Shown in pieces: positions 1 to 5,667 of a stretch of 5,667 nt of DNA. This stretch comes from Actinomycetota bacterium (lineage in GTDB: Bacteria > Actinomycetota > Acidimicrobiia > Acidimicrobiales > AC-14). Within the stretch, counting starts at the first letter, position 1, and each line of letters opens with the position of its first letter. A program made the position numbers and the translations under genes. Location: positions 1 through 5,667 of the forward strand of contig JAIVIH010000289.1 of the NCBI GenBank assembly GCA_020200615.1. The letters are read 5' to 3'. The notes beneath the pieces are model-generated. The model had not been told where the DNA came from, made no database searches, and saw only the letters and a list, made by a program, of their open reading frames with translations.

Positions 1-19
1 GGGCCCACTTGCTCTTCAT
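1..19 (-). CDS. 5' end of next gene in the fol operon (partial)
   Basis: An ATG at 19-17 overlaps the folP stop codon in an ATGA arrangement and opens a frame reading M-K-S-K-W-A before the window ends. An AGAGG sequence lies about 8 nt upstream inside the folP end, at a suitable distance for a ribosome binding site. ATGA overlaps are typical of translationally coupled genes, and in related actinobacteria folP is followed by folB and folK, so one of these is the likely identity. Six residues are too few to choose between them or to exclude something else. Confidence 0.45.
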
Positions 20-807
20 GCCGGGGCCTCTACGAGCAGGCAGGCGGCCTGGACCGTAGGCCGCACGTCGTGCACCCGGACCATGCCTGCACCCTGAGCC
101 ATGGCCCAGACCGCCGTGGCCAGTGATCCTTCCAGCCTGTCGTCGACCGCAGCCGGCTCTTCCGGCGACGGTCCCGTCAGGCGCCCCAGGAAGGTCTTGC
201 GGCTGGTGCCGACCATCACCGGAAAACCGGTCTTGACCAGGGACGGCAGGTGCCTGAGCAGCGTCAGGTTGTGTGCCGCGGTCTTGCCGAACCCGATCCC
301 GGGATCGATCCAGACCTCGGACACGCCCCCCTCCCGGGCGATTCCCGCCCGCGCCACCAGGAAGTCGCGCACCTCCTGGACCACGTCTCCGTAGACGGGC
401 GCCGCTTGCATGGTGCCGGGCTCGCCTTGCATGTGCATGGCCACCCATCCCGCTCCGGTGTCGGCTGCGACCTCCCAGAGGGAGGCGGATACGTCGTTGA
501 CCAGGGTGGCCCCGGCGGCCACGGCCTCCCGGGCGACTCCCGCCTTGCGGGTGTCGATCGAAACCCGCACGTGAGGGGCCAGCGCGGCCACGACCTCCAG
601 CACCCGCTCCTTCTCCTCGGCCTCCCCGACGGGTTCGGCGCCGGGCCGGGTGCTCTCCCCTCCGACGTCCACCACATCGGCCCCCTCGGCCACCATTTCC
701 AAGCCATGGGCGACGGCTGCTCGGGCGTCGAACCAGGAGCCACCGTCGGAAAAGGAGTCAGGCGTGACGTTCAACACACCCATCACCAACGGCCGCACGC
801 CGCCCAT
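16..807 (-). CDS. folP: Dihydropteroate synthase
   Basis: This cytoplasmic folate enzyme condenses 6-hydroxymethyl-7,8-dihydropterin pyrophosphate with p-aminobenzoate to give 7,8-dihydropteroate, and the family is the sulfonamide target. The 263-residue product is a normal-length TIM barrel. Visible signatures are NVTPDSFSDGG at residues 13-23, the GGESTRPGA loop at 49-57, SIDT at 83-86, N104-D105, the MHMQGEPGTMQ loop at 124-134, DPGIGFGK at 168-175, SRK at 202-204 and the terminal RVHDV at 244-248. No core residue appears to be missing. The ATG at 807 is preceded by GGTAGG directly against the start, which is a poor spacing. A GTG three codons in (codon 4) or the ATG at residue 9 would also leave the fold intact. 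It lies 30 bp after folE and overlaps the next gene through ATGA, consistent with one folate operon. Confidence 0.96.
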   Translation of the reverse strand: MGGVRPLVMGVLNVTPDSFSDGGSWFDARAAVAHGLEMVAEGADVVDVGGESTRPGAEPVGEAEEKERVLEVVAALAPHVRVSIDTRKAGVAREAVAAGATLVNDVSASLWEVAADTGAGWVAMHMQGEPGTMQAAPVYGDVVQEVRDFLVARAGIAREGGVSEVWIDPGIGFGKTAAHNLTLLRHLPSLVKTGFPVMVGTSRKTFLGRLTGPSPEEPAAVDDRLEGSLATAVWAMAQGAGMVRVHDVRPTVQAACLLVEAPA

Positions 808-837
808 CCTACCGGTGGGAAGGCGTCCCCGACCCTC

Positions 838-1446
838 TCAGCGACGGTCGTGGCGAATGAAGTCCATGGCCTCGCTCCGAGTGGCGGCGTTGTCACGGAA
901 CAAACCCCGAACCGCAGACGTAATGGTGGTCGTCCCTGGCTTTTGCACCCCTCTCATGGACATACACAGGTGTTCAGCCTCGATGACGACCAAAGCTCCC
1001 CTCGGCTCGAGCGTCCTCTCGATCTCGTCGGCGATCTGGGTCGTGAGCCGCTCCTGCACCTGGGGTCGCCGGGCGTAGAACTCGACCAGGCGGGCCAGCT
1101 TCGACAGCCCTGTGATCCGACCCTCCAGGTTGGGGATGTAGGCCACGTGGGCCCGGCCCAGGAACGGGACCAGATGGTGCTCGCACATCGAGTACAGCGG
1201 GATGTCCTTGACCATCACCATCTCGTCGTGTTCGGCGGCGAAGGTGACGGAGAGTTGCTGCGCGGTGGGAGCGGAGAGGCCGGCGAACACCTCCTCGTAC
1301 ATGGCCGCCACCCGCTCGGGCGTCCCCTTTAGCCCCTCCCGTTCCGGGTCCTCCCCGATGGCCTCGAGGATCTCCCGCACGGCCTTCTCGATTCGAGCCC
1401 GATCGACGCCCGGCGATAGCGCAGGCTCGTCGGGAAGGCTCGTCAC
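838..1446 (-). CDS. folE: GTP cyclohydrolase I
   Basis: This enzyme converts GTP to 7,8-dihydroneopterin triphosphate and formate, the committed step of folate synthesis. The 202-residue protein carries the type I family pattern. Zinc ligands are C88 and H91 in MCEHH (87-91) and C161 in EHLCMSMRG (158-166). H159 matches the catalytic His179 of the E. coli enzyme, and GLSKLAR at 113-119 forms part of the GTP/pterin pocket. The C-terminus ([10 protein letters not shown], 177-186) is also typical. The GTG start overlaps the ftsH stop as GTGA. No strong Shine-Dalgarno sequence precedes it, so initiation probably depends on coupling to ftsH translation. Presence of the Cys/His zinc triad places it in the zinc-dependent FolE1 class rather than FolE2. 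The N-terminal 14 residues are variable, and the start is supported mainly by the overlap. Confidence 0.97.
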   Translation of the reverse strand: MTSLPDEPALSPGVDRARIEKAVREILEAIGEDPEREGLKGTPERVAAMYEEVFAGLSAPTAQQLSVTFAAEHDEMVMVKDIPLYSMCEHHLVPFLGRAHVAYIPNLEGRITGLSKLARLVEFYARRPQVQERLTTQIADEIERTLEPRGALVVIEAEHLCMSMRGVQKPGTTTITSAVRGLFRDNAATRSEAMDFIRHDRR

Positions 1447-3305
1447 TTGGTCAGGGGCCGGACATCGGCCCGGCGGGGCTCGGCCGCCACGCGGGACGGG
1501 CGCTTGCCCACGTCGCCGAGGACCTCCATGACCTCGGGGGTGTCGAGCGTCTCCTTCTCGATCAGGGCCTGGGCCAGCCGGTCGAGCGTCTTGCGGTGGG
1601 TGCGCAGGATGTCCCGGGCTTCGTCGTGGGCCTCGTCGATGAGCTGGCGGACCTCGGCGTCGATCTTGGCCGCCACCTGGTCGGAGTAGTTGGCCTGGTG
1701 CCCGAGATCACGGCCCAGGAACACCTCCCCGTTCTTCTGGCCCAGCTGCTGGGGGCCGATCTCGTCGCTCATGCCGTACTCGGTGACCATGGCCCGAGCG
1801 ATCTGGGTCGCCTTCTCGATGTCGTTCTGGGCGCCGGTCGTGGGGTCCTGGAAGATCAGCTCCTCCGCCGTCCGGCCCCCGAGCAGCATGGCCAGCTGGT
1901 CCCGCAGGGCCGAGCGGGTGACCAGGTACTTGTCCTCGGTGGGCAGGGAGAGGGTCCAGCCCAGGGCCCGGCCGCGGGCGATGATCGACACCTTGTGGAT
2001 TGGGTCGGCGTGGGGCAGGGCGTGGCCGACCAGGGCGTGACCCCCCTCGTGGTAGGCGATCACCCGCTTCTCGTCCTCGGACATGATCCGCGACTTCCGC
2101 TCGGGCCCGGCGATGACCCGGTCGATGGCTTCCTCGAGCTGCGGCATCCCGATCTCCTTGAACCCCCGGCGGGCGGTCAGGAGGGCGGCCTCGTTCATCA
2201 GGTTGGCCAGGTCGGCGCCCGTGAATCCGGGTGTGCGGCGGGCCAGGATGTCGATGTCGACCCCCTTGGCGAGGGGCTTGTCCTTGCCGTGGACGTTGAG
2301 GATGGCCTTGCGGCCCTCCAGGTCGGGTCGGTCCACGACGATCTGGCGGTCGAACCGGCCGGGCCGGAGCAGAGCCGGGTCGAGGATGTCCGGACGGTTG
2401 GTGGCGGCGATGAGGATGACGCCGGCCTTGGTGTCGAACCCGTCCATCTCCACCAGGAGCTGGTTGAGGGTCTGCTCCCGCTCATCGTGGCCGCCGCCAA
2501 GTCCCGCGCCCCGGTGGCGCCCGACGGCGTCGATCTCGTCCACGAAGACGATGGCCGGAGCCGACGCCTTGGCCTGCTCGAACAGGTCGCGCACCCGGCT
2601 GGCCCCCACTCCCACGAACATCTCCACGAAGTCGGAGCCGGAGATGGAGAAGAAGGGCACGCCCGCCTCGCCGGCCACGGCCCGGGCCAGCAGGGTCTTG
2701 CCCGTCCCCGGAGGGCCGAACAGGAGGACGCCCTTGGGGATCTTGGCTCCCATGGACTGGAACTTGGCCGGTGATTCGAGGAACTCCTTGATCTCCTGAA
2801 GCTCCTCCACCGCCTCGTCGGCGCCGGCGACATCGGCGAAGGTGACCTTGGGCTGATCCTTCGACACCTGCTTGGCCTTGGCCTTGCCGAACTGCATCAC
2901 CCGGTTCCCGCCGCCCTGCATGGTGTTCATCACGAACAGGAAGGCGCCGATGAGCAGGAGGAAGGGAAGGAAGGTCTGCAGGAGGGTCCACCACAGGGGG
3001 TCATTCTGGTGGTCGACCTTGACCCGCACGTCGGACGACTTGCGCAGCTGGTCGAGGACGGCCGGAGCATCCTCCTTGACGTAGGTCGTGCGGTACTTGG
3101 TGCCGTCCTTCAGCTCGCCCTCGATGGAACCGTCCCGGTCGGCGATGGTGGCCGTGCGGACGAGGCCTTCGGCCACCCGCCGTTCGAACTGGTCGAGGCG
3201 GATCGTCTTCCGGCCTCCGTCGCCCCGGAACATGCCACTGACGACGAGGAGGGCGACGACGGCCAGGATGACCCAGAAGGGCGCGCTACGGACCAGCTTC
3301 TTCAC
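1443..3305 (-). CDS. ftsH: ATP-dependent zinc metalloprotease FtsH
   Basis: This is a membrane-anchored hexameric AAA+ protease that extracts and degrades misfolded membrane proteins and short-lived regulators. In the 620-residue product, a first transmembrane segment spans about residues 10-26, an extracytoplasmic domain about 30-105, and a second transmembrane segment about 106-127. The AAA+ module has Walker A GPPGTGKT (197-204), the pore motif FVEMFVG (226-232), Walker B VFVDEID (253-259) and the second region of homology with arginine fingers R314 and R317 in RPGRFDR. The protease domain has H419-E420-G421-G422-H423 and the probable third zinc ligand D495 in [10 protein letters not shown]. 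The motif reads HEGGH where E. coli has HEAGH, and the ligands are kept. The start is a GTG with GGAG 11 nt upstream. The end overlaps folE by 4 nt. A short basic tail (about 601-620) follows the helical C-terminal region. Confidence 0.98.
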   Translation of the reverse strand: MKKLVRSAPFWVILAVVALLVVSGMFRGDGGRKTIRLDQFERRVAEGLVRTATIADRDGSIEGELKDGTKYRTTYVKEDAPAVLDQLRKSSDVRVKVDHQNDPLWWTLLQTFLPFLLLIGAFLFVMNTMQGGGNRVMQFGKAKAKQVSKDQPKVTFADVAGADEAVEELQEIKEFLESPAKFQSMGAKIPKGVLLFGPPGTGKTLLARAVAGEAGVPFFSISGSDFVEMFVGVGASRVRDLFEQAKASAPAIVFVDEIDAVGRHRGAGLGGGHDEREQTLNQLLVEMDGFDTKAGVILIAATNRPDILDPALLRPGRFDRQIVVDRPDLEGRKAILNVHGKDKPLAKGVDIDILARRTPGFTGADLANLMNEAALLTARRGFKEIGMPQLEEAIDRVIAGPERKSRIMSEDEKRVIAYHEGGHALVGHALPHADPIHKVSIIARGRALGWTLSLPTEDKYLVTRSALRDQLAMLLGGRTAEELIFQDPTTGAQNDIEKATQIARAMVTEYGMSDEIGPQQLGQKNGEVFLGRDLGHQANYSDQVAAKIDAEVRQLIDEAHDEARDILRTHRKTLDRLAQALIEKETLDTPEVMEVLGDVGKRPSRVAAEPRRADVRPLTK

Positions 3306-3316
3306 TCGGATGTTCG

Positions 3317-3320
3317 CTCC
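3317..3320 (-). promoter_or_regulatory. Shine-Dalgarno sequence of ftsH
   Basis: GGAG lies 11 nt upstream of the GTG at 3305. The spacing is slightly long but usable. No ATG or other start codon is placed better for ftsH, and the predicted protein begins with a short basic stretch directly before the first transmembrane segment, as expected for FtsH. This supports the GTG start. Confidence 0.5.
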
Positions 3321-3339
3321 AAGATCGACGGGGCGGGGT

Positions 3340-3354
3340 GGTACCCAGGGTACC
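3340..3354. repeat. Perfect 15-bp palindrome in the ftsH leader
   Basis: The sequence GGTACCC-A-GGGTACC has two 7-bp arms that are exact reverse complements around a single central base. It sits 34 bp upstream of the ftsH start in the gap between hpt and ftsH. A one-base centre cannot form a good RNA hairpin loop, so a dimeric DNA-binding protein site is a more natural reading than a terminator. The binding protein is unknown, and chance occurrence in GC-rich DNA is possible, although the arms are not purely G/C. Confidence 0.5.
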
Positions 3355-3376
3355 GATGCAACTGCGCCTCCGTCAG
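3347..3376 (-). promoter_or_regulatory. Weak candidate promoter for ftsH
   Basis: Reading the minus strand, CTGACG (3376-3371) matches 4 of 6 positions of the -35 consensus TTGACA. After 18 bp it is followed by TACCCT (3352-3347), which fits the relaxed actinobacterial -10 pattern TAnnnT. The -10 element would fall within the 15-bp palindrome, so a protein bound there could block or alter initiation. Matches this loose are common by chance, and ftsH could equally be transcribed only by read-through from tilS-hpt. Confidence 0.2.
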
Positions 3377-3392
3377 GCGGACCTCGGAGGCG
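3365..3392 (-). terminator. Hairpin just after the tilS-hpt stop, no U-tract
   Basis: CGCCTCCG and CGGAGGCG form a perfect 8-bp stem around a 12-nt loop, beginning 6 nt after the stop codon of the tilS-hpt frame. The G+C-rich stem and its position after a stop suggest a weak or attenuating terminator or an mRNA 3'-end stabiliser. No run of U residues follows (the next bases are CAGTTGCAT), so it is not a canonical intrinsic terminator, and read-through into ftsH is likely. Confidence 0.35.
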
Positions 3393-3398
3393 ACGCCG

Positions 3399-3968
3399 TC
3401 ACAGGCGAGGGGGGTTCTCGTCCACTTCGCCCGAGTACACGCAGACGTAAGGGAGGTTGCGGTACCGCTCGGCCACATCCAGGCCGTACCCGATGACGAA
3501 GTCGGGCGGGATCCGGAAGCCCACGTAGCGGAGGCCGGGGTCACGCTGCTGAAGGCCCTCTCGGACCAGGAGGGCGCACACTTCCAGAGTCGCCGGGCTT
3601 CGTGCCTTCAGGTTCCTGCGCAGATACGACAGGGTGAGCCCGCTATCGACGATGTCCTCCACGAGGATGACGTCACGTCCGGTGAGGTCGAGGTCGAGGT
3701 CCTTGACGATCCGGACCACTCCGCTGGTCTTGGTGGCGCTGCCGTAGGAGGACACGGCCATGAAGTCGAACTCCACGGGTAGGTCGATGGCCCGGGCCAG
3801 GTCGCTCATGAACATGAAGGCGCCCTTGAGCACGCCGACCAGGAGCGGGGCCCGGCCGGCATAGTCGGCCGTGATCTCCTTGCCCAGCTCGGTGACCCGC
3901 GACCGGAGCTGATCCTCGGTCACCACCACCGGCCCGACCTCCGGAAGCCCCGGGTGCCCATCCCCCAT
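3399..3968 (-). other. hpt: HPT domain with possible internal translation start
   Basis: An in-frame ATG at 3968 would produce a free 189-residue HPT, the usual length of the stand-alone bacterial enzyme. GGTGG (3978-3974) lies 5 nt upstream as a modest ribosome binding site. Because the upstream TilS frame has no stop, a separate HPT could only come from internal initiation or proteolysis, in addition to the fused product. At the position where the M. tuberculosis enzyme reads LLRKP, this protein reads LLVREG, so the purine-contacting lysine of the family appears as arginine (residue 467 of the fusion). Confidence 0.4.
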
Positions 3969-4961
3969 CGGCGCCACCGTAGACGCGCCGGGCTCTAGCG
4001 ATAGCCGGCCGGCGCTGCGGGTGACCCGCCGCCCTCCGCCCACGTCCGCCGCCCGAGCCTGGAGGCGGGCTACGGCGAGAACCCGGTCGACGGTGGCCAG
4101 GTCGGGCGGATGGGTCTGTTCGGCGCTCAGCCAGCGGCGGACCGCCCTGCGGGCCAGCGCCACCGGCGCGGCGGTGAGAGCGTTCGGATCGGTGGCGTCC
4201 AGCTCGGCGGCCAGGGCGTCGAGCAGGGCCGCCTCCGAGCGCAGGACCTCGGCCTGGCGGCTCAGCAGCGGGACGACGTCCCGGTCGGCGATGACATCCA
4301 CTAGTGGCAGAAGCTCGGCTCGGATGCGGTTCCGCCGGTGCACGGGGTCCGTGTTGGACGGGTCTTCCACCCACGTCAGGCCCGTGTCCTGGCACAGGGC
4401 CCGTGTCTCCCAGCGTCGCAGCCCCAGCAGGGGGTGGCCCTCGGGCGCCATTCCCCCGAGCCCGTCCAGCCCGGCGCCCCGCAGCAGGTTGAGCAGGATG
4501 GTTTCGGCCTGGTCGTCGGCCGTGTGACCGGTGAGCACGCCGGCCGGCAGCACCCCGTATCGAGCCTCCCGCGCCCTGGCCTCCAGGTTCGGGCCCGGCG
4601 CGACCACCGCCCGCTCGGCCCGGAAGCCGGCGCCGAGACGCTCGGCCGCGGCCCGCACCACGTCCGCCTCCTTCTCCGACCCCGGGCGCAGACCATGGTC
4701 CACATGGACCGCCACCGCCCGACAACCGGCGCTGACGGCCAGGATGAGGAGAGCCAGCGAGTCGGCGCCCCCCGAGACGGCGACGGTGACGTCCGTCCCC
4801 GCCGGAGGAAAGGTGCACCGAGGGAGGAGCCCCGCCGGTGAGACCCCGTCCGAGCTCGACGTACGGGTCAGCGGGCGGCGGCCTCCAGCTCGGCCGGGGG
4901 CAGCTGCACCCGGTCCAGCCAGCTCTGCGGCTGGCGGATCTCCTCGATCGACGGCAGCCAC
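3399..4961 (-). CDS. tilS-hpt: Fused tRNA(Ile)-lysidine synthase / hypoxanthine phosphoribosyltransferase
   Basis: One frame without stops encodes TilS (about residues 55-325) and then HPT (about 332-520), 520 residues in all from the GTG at 4961. TilS ligates lysine to C34 of the CAU anticodon of tRNA(Ile2), so that it reads AUA. Its marks are the ATP PP-loop SGGADS (63-68), HVDHGLR (86-92), TGHTADDQAETILLNLLRG (144-162) and DPSN...RNRIR (200-214). A short substrate-binding region follows, and the C-terminal domain of long TilS proteins is absent. HPT makes IMP/GMP from hypoxanthine/guanine and PRPP. It shows LVGVLKGAF (374-382), SSYGS (404-408), the PRPP loop VILVEDIVDSG (431-441) and IGYGLDVAERYRNLPYV (490-506). 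The start is unclear. GTG 4961 has AGGGG 5 nt upstream but overlaps the preceding gene by 94 bp. CTG 4871, overlapping its stop as CTGA with GGAGG 10 nt upstream, is an alternative giving 490 residues. Confidence 0.85.
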   Translation of the reverse strand: MAAVDRGDPPAAELAGPGAAAPGRAGGRRPLTRTSSSDGVSPAGLLPRCTFPPAGTDVTVAVSGGADSLALLILAVSAGCRAVAVHVDHGLRPGSEKEADVVRAAAERLGAGFRAERAVVAPGPNLEARAREARYGVLPAGVLTGHTADDQAETILLNLLRGAGLDGLGGMAPEGHPLLGLRRWETRALCQDTGLTWVEDPSNTDPVHRRNRIRAELLPLVDVIADRDVVPLLSRQAEVLRSEAALLDALAAELDATDPNALTAAPVALARRAVRRWLSAEQTHPPDLATVDRVLAVARLQARAADVGGGRRVTRSAGRLSLEPGASTVAPMGDGHPGLPEVGPVVVTEDQLRSRVTELGKEITADYAGRAPLLVGVLKGAFMFMSDLARAIDLPVEFDFMAVSSYGSATKTSGVVRIVKDLDLDLTGRDVILVEDIVDSGLTLSYLRRNLKARSPATLEVCALLVREGLQQRDPGLRYVGFRIPPDFVIGYGLDVAERYRNLPYVCVYSGEVDENPPRL

Positions 4962-5667
4962 TCGGGCCCCTGCCAGAGCAGGGCCACGTAGGCCGGATCG
5001 GCCCGCTCGATGGCCTCGAGGAAGCGCTCCCCGTCGTGGTACTGGCGGAGCTTGGCCTCCAGGCCGATGAGCTTCTGCAGCAGCTTCGTCGGGCCCGTCG
5101 CCTGGCGGCGTTGGTGGAGGACCTGCTTGAAGCGCCCGGCGCTCGGGATCCGATCGGCTGCCGCCCGGTCCATCACCAGGTCGCCGTGCCCCTCGAGCAG
5201 GCTCATCAGGCCCTGGATCTGCCGGAAGATGGCGGACTGCTCGGCGGTGGCGAACAGCGACACCAGGCCGCCCTCGTCCAGCGGGTTCTGACCGGCCCGG
5301 ATCTGGTCGAGGGCCCGGCGCAGGGCGTCCACGAACCTCTTGGGATCGGGATCGAATGCCCCGAGGCTCTGCTCCACCAGGGAAAGGAAGTGCTGGCGCA
5401 TCCAGGGGACGCCCGTGAACTGGGCCCGGTGGGTGACCTCGTGCAGCGCCAGCCACAGCCTGAACTCCCGGGGAGGAAAGCCGTACCGCTTCTCCAGGGC
5501 CAGGATGTTCGGGCCCACGTAGTAGACGATGTCCTGCTTCTCCGGCTCCTCGTTCTCGATAACCAGCAGGTCGTACTGCCCGAGCACCCGGGTCGACATC
5601 CAGCCCAGCAGGGCACCGACCTCGGCGCCGGCCACAGATCGGCCCACGCCCGCCACCGGCCCACCAC
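4868..5667 (-). CDS. Zinc-dependent metalloprotease-like protein, DUF2342 / F420-associated family (5' truncated)
   Basis: About 265 C-terminal residues are present, and the frame remains open through the right edge. A GTG at 5656 could open it, but family members are longer (roughly 350 residues or more), so the true start is probably upstream. I recognise the family from GAEVGALLGWMSTRVLGQYD (residues 10-29 from that GTG), VYYVGPNILALEKRYGFPP (44-62) and LALHEVTHRAQFTGVPW (69-85). H72, E73 and H76 form an HExxH zinc motif, and E155 in the conserved EGHGD (155-159) is a plausible third ligand. The family is widespread in actinobacteria next to tilS and hpt (Rv3626c in M. tuberculosis) and has been named for co-occurrence with coenzyme F420 biosynthesis. 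I know of no established substrate. No signal peptide is visible in this part. The end overlaps the tilS frame. Confidence 0.85.
   Translation of the reverse strand, partial: GGPVAGVGRSVAGAEVGALLGWMSTRVLGQYDLLVIENEEPEKQDIVYYVGPNILALEKRYGFPPREFRLWLALHEVTHRAQFTGVPWMRQHFLSLVEQSLGAFDPDPKRFVDALRRALDQIRAGQNPLDEGGLVSLFATAEQSAIFRQIQGLMSLLEGHGDLVMDRAAADRIPSAGRFKQVLHQRRQATGPTKLLQKLIGLEAKLRQYHDGERFLEAIERADPAYVALLWQGPEWLPSIEEIRQPQSWLDRVQLPPAELEAAAR

Noticed and set aside
808..837. Possible promoter in the 30-bp folE-folP gap
   Set aside because: There is no convincing -10/-35 pair. The short ACCGGT palindrome is too common in GC-rich DNA to support a site.
250..1332. Plus-strand open frame of 360 codons opposite folP and folE
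   Set aside because: It runs antisense through two well-conserved genes and across their intergenic gap. The product is low-complexity and matches no family I recognise.
1596..2774. Plus-strand open frame of 392 codons opposite ftsH
   Set aside because: The opposite strand encodes FtsH with every catalytic motif in place. The plus-strand product is rich in G, D, H, L and V with no recognisable motif, as expected of an antisense frame in GC-rich coding DNA.
2482..2994. Second minus-strand frame inside ftsH as evidence of a frameshift
   Set aside because: FtsH is continuous and full length in its own frame, so the second frame is a shadow and ftsH needs no frameshift.
3673..4818. Minus-strand frame of 381 codons within tilS-hpt
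   Set aside because: It is a shifted frame giving a Gly/Arg/Pro-rich product, whereas the adjacent frame contains the PP-loop and PRPP-binding motifs.
4962..5456. Upstream extension of the tilS frame to an ATG near 5456
   Set aside because: The frame stays open here, but the metalloprotease gene with its HExxH motif occupies this DNA in another frame, and the extension is Pro/Gly/Arg-rich without motifs.

Overview
The window is a compact, high-GC (visibly about two-thirds G+C) chromosomal segment in which every convincing gene lies on the minus strand, so the biological reading order runs from the right end to the left. GTG starts, short ATGA/GTGA-type overlaps and the gene set point to an actinobacterium. 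From remembered sequence similarity rather than any search, I lean towards Acidimicrobiia. The order DUF2342-type metalloprotease, tilS, hpt, ftsH, folE, folP matches the order in Mycobacterium tuberculosis, where the same genes run from Rv3626c to Rv3608c with other genes in between.

Layout in transcription order. (1) 5667-4868: the 3' part of a zinc-metalloprotease-like protein of the actinobacterial DUF2342 / 'F420 biosynthesis associated' family, with its N-terminus beyond the window. (2) 4961 (or 4871) to 3399: one open frame encoding tRNA(Ile)-lysidine synthase (TilS) followed by hypoxanthine phosphoribosyltransferase (HPT), with no stop codon between them. This is an apparent TilS-HPT fusion. 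(3) 3398-3306: a 93-bp gap, the largest non-coding stretch. It holds an 8-bp-stem hairpin just after the hpt stop, a perfect 15-bp palindrome, a weak candidate promoter and a Shine-Dalgarno sequence for ftsH. (4) 3305-1443: ftsH, an intact membrane AAA+ zinc protease. (5) 1446-838: folE, GTP cyclohydrolase I, overlapping ftsH through GTGA. (6) 807-16: folP, dihydropteroate synthase. (7) 19-1: the first codons of another gene that overlaps the folP stop through ATGA.

The genes cover tRNA decoding fidelity (TilS), purine salvage (HPT), membrane protein quality control (FtsH) and folate synthesis (FolE, FolP and probably a further fol gene off the left edge). All look intact apart from edge truncation. 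I see no mobile element, CRISPR array, tRNA or rRNA. The most interesting points are the TilS-HPT fusion directly upstream of ftsH, the palindrome in the ftsH leader, and the missing ordinary start codon for tilS. In Bacillus subtilis, TilS and HprT have been reported to form a complex that activates ftsH transcription, which makes this arrangement worth testing.
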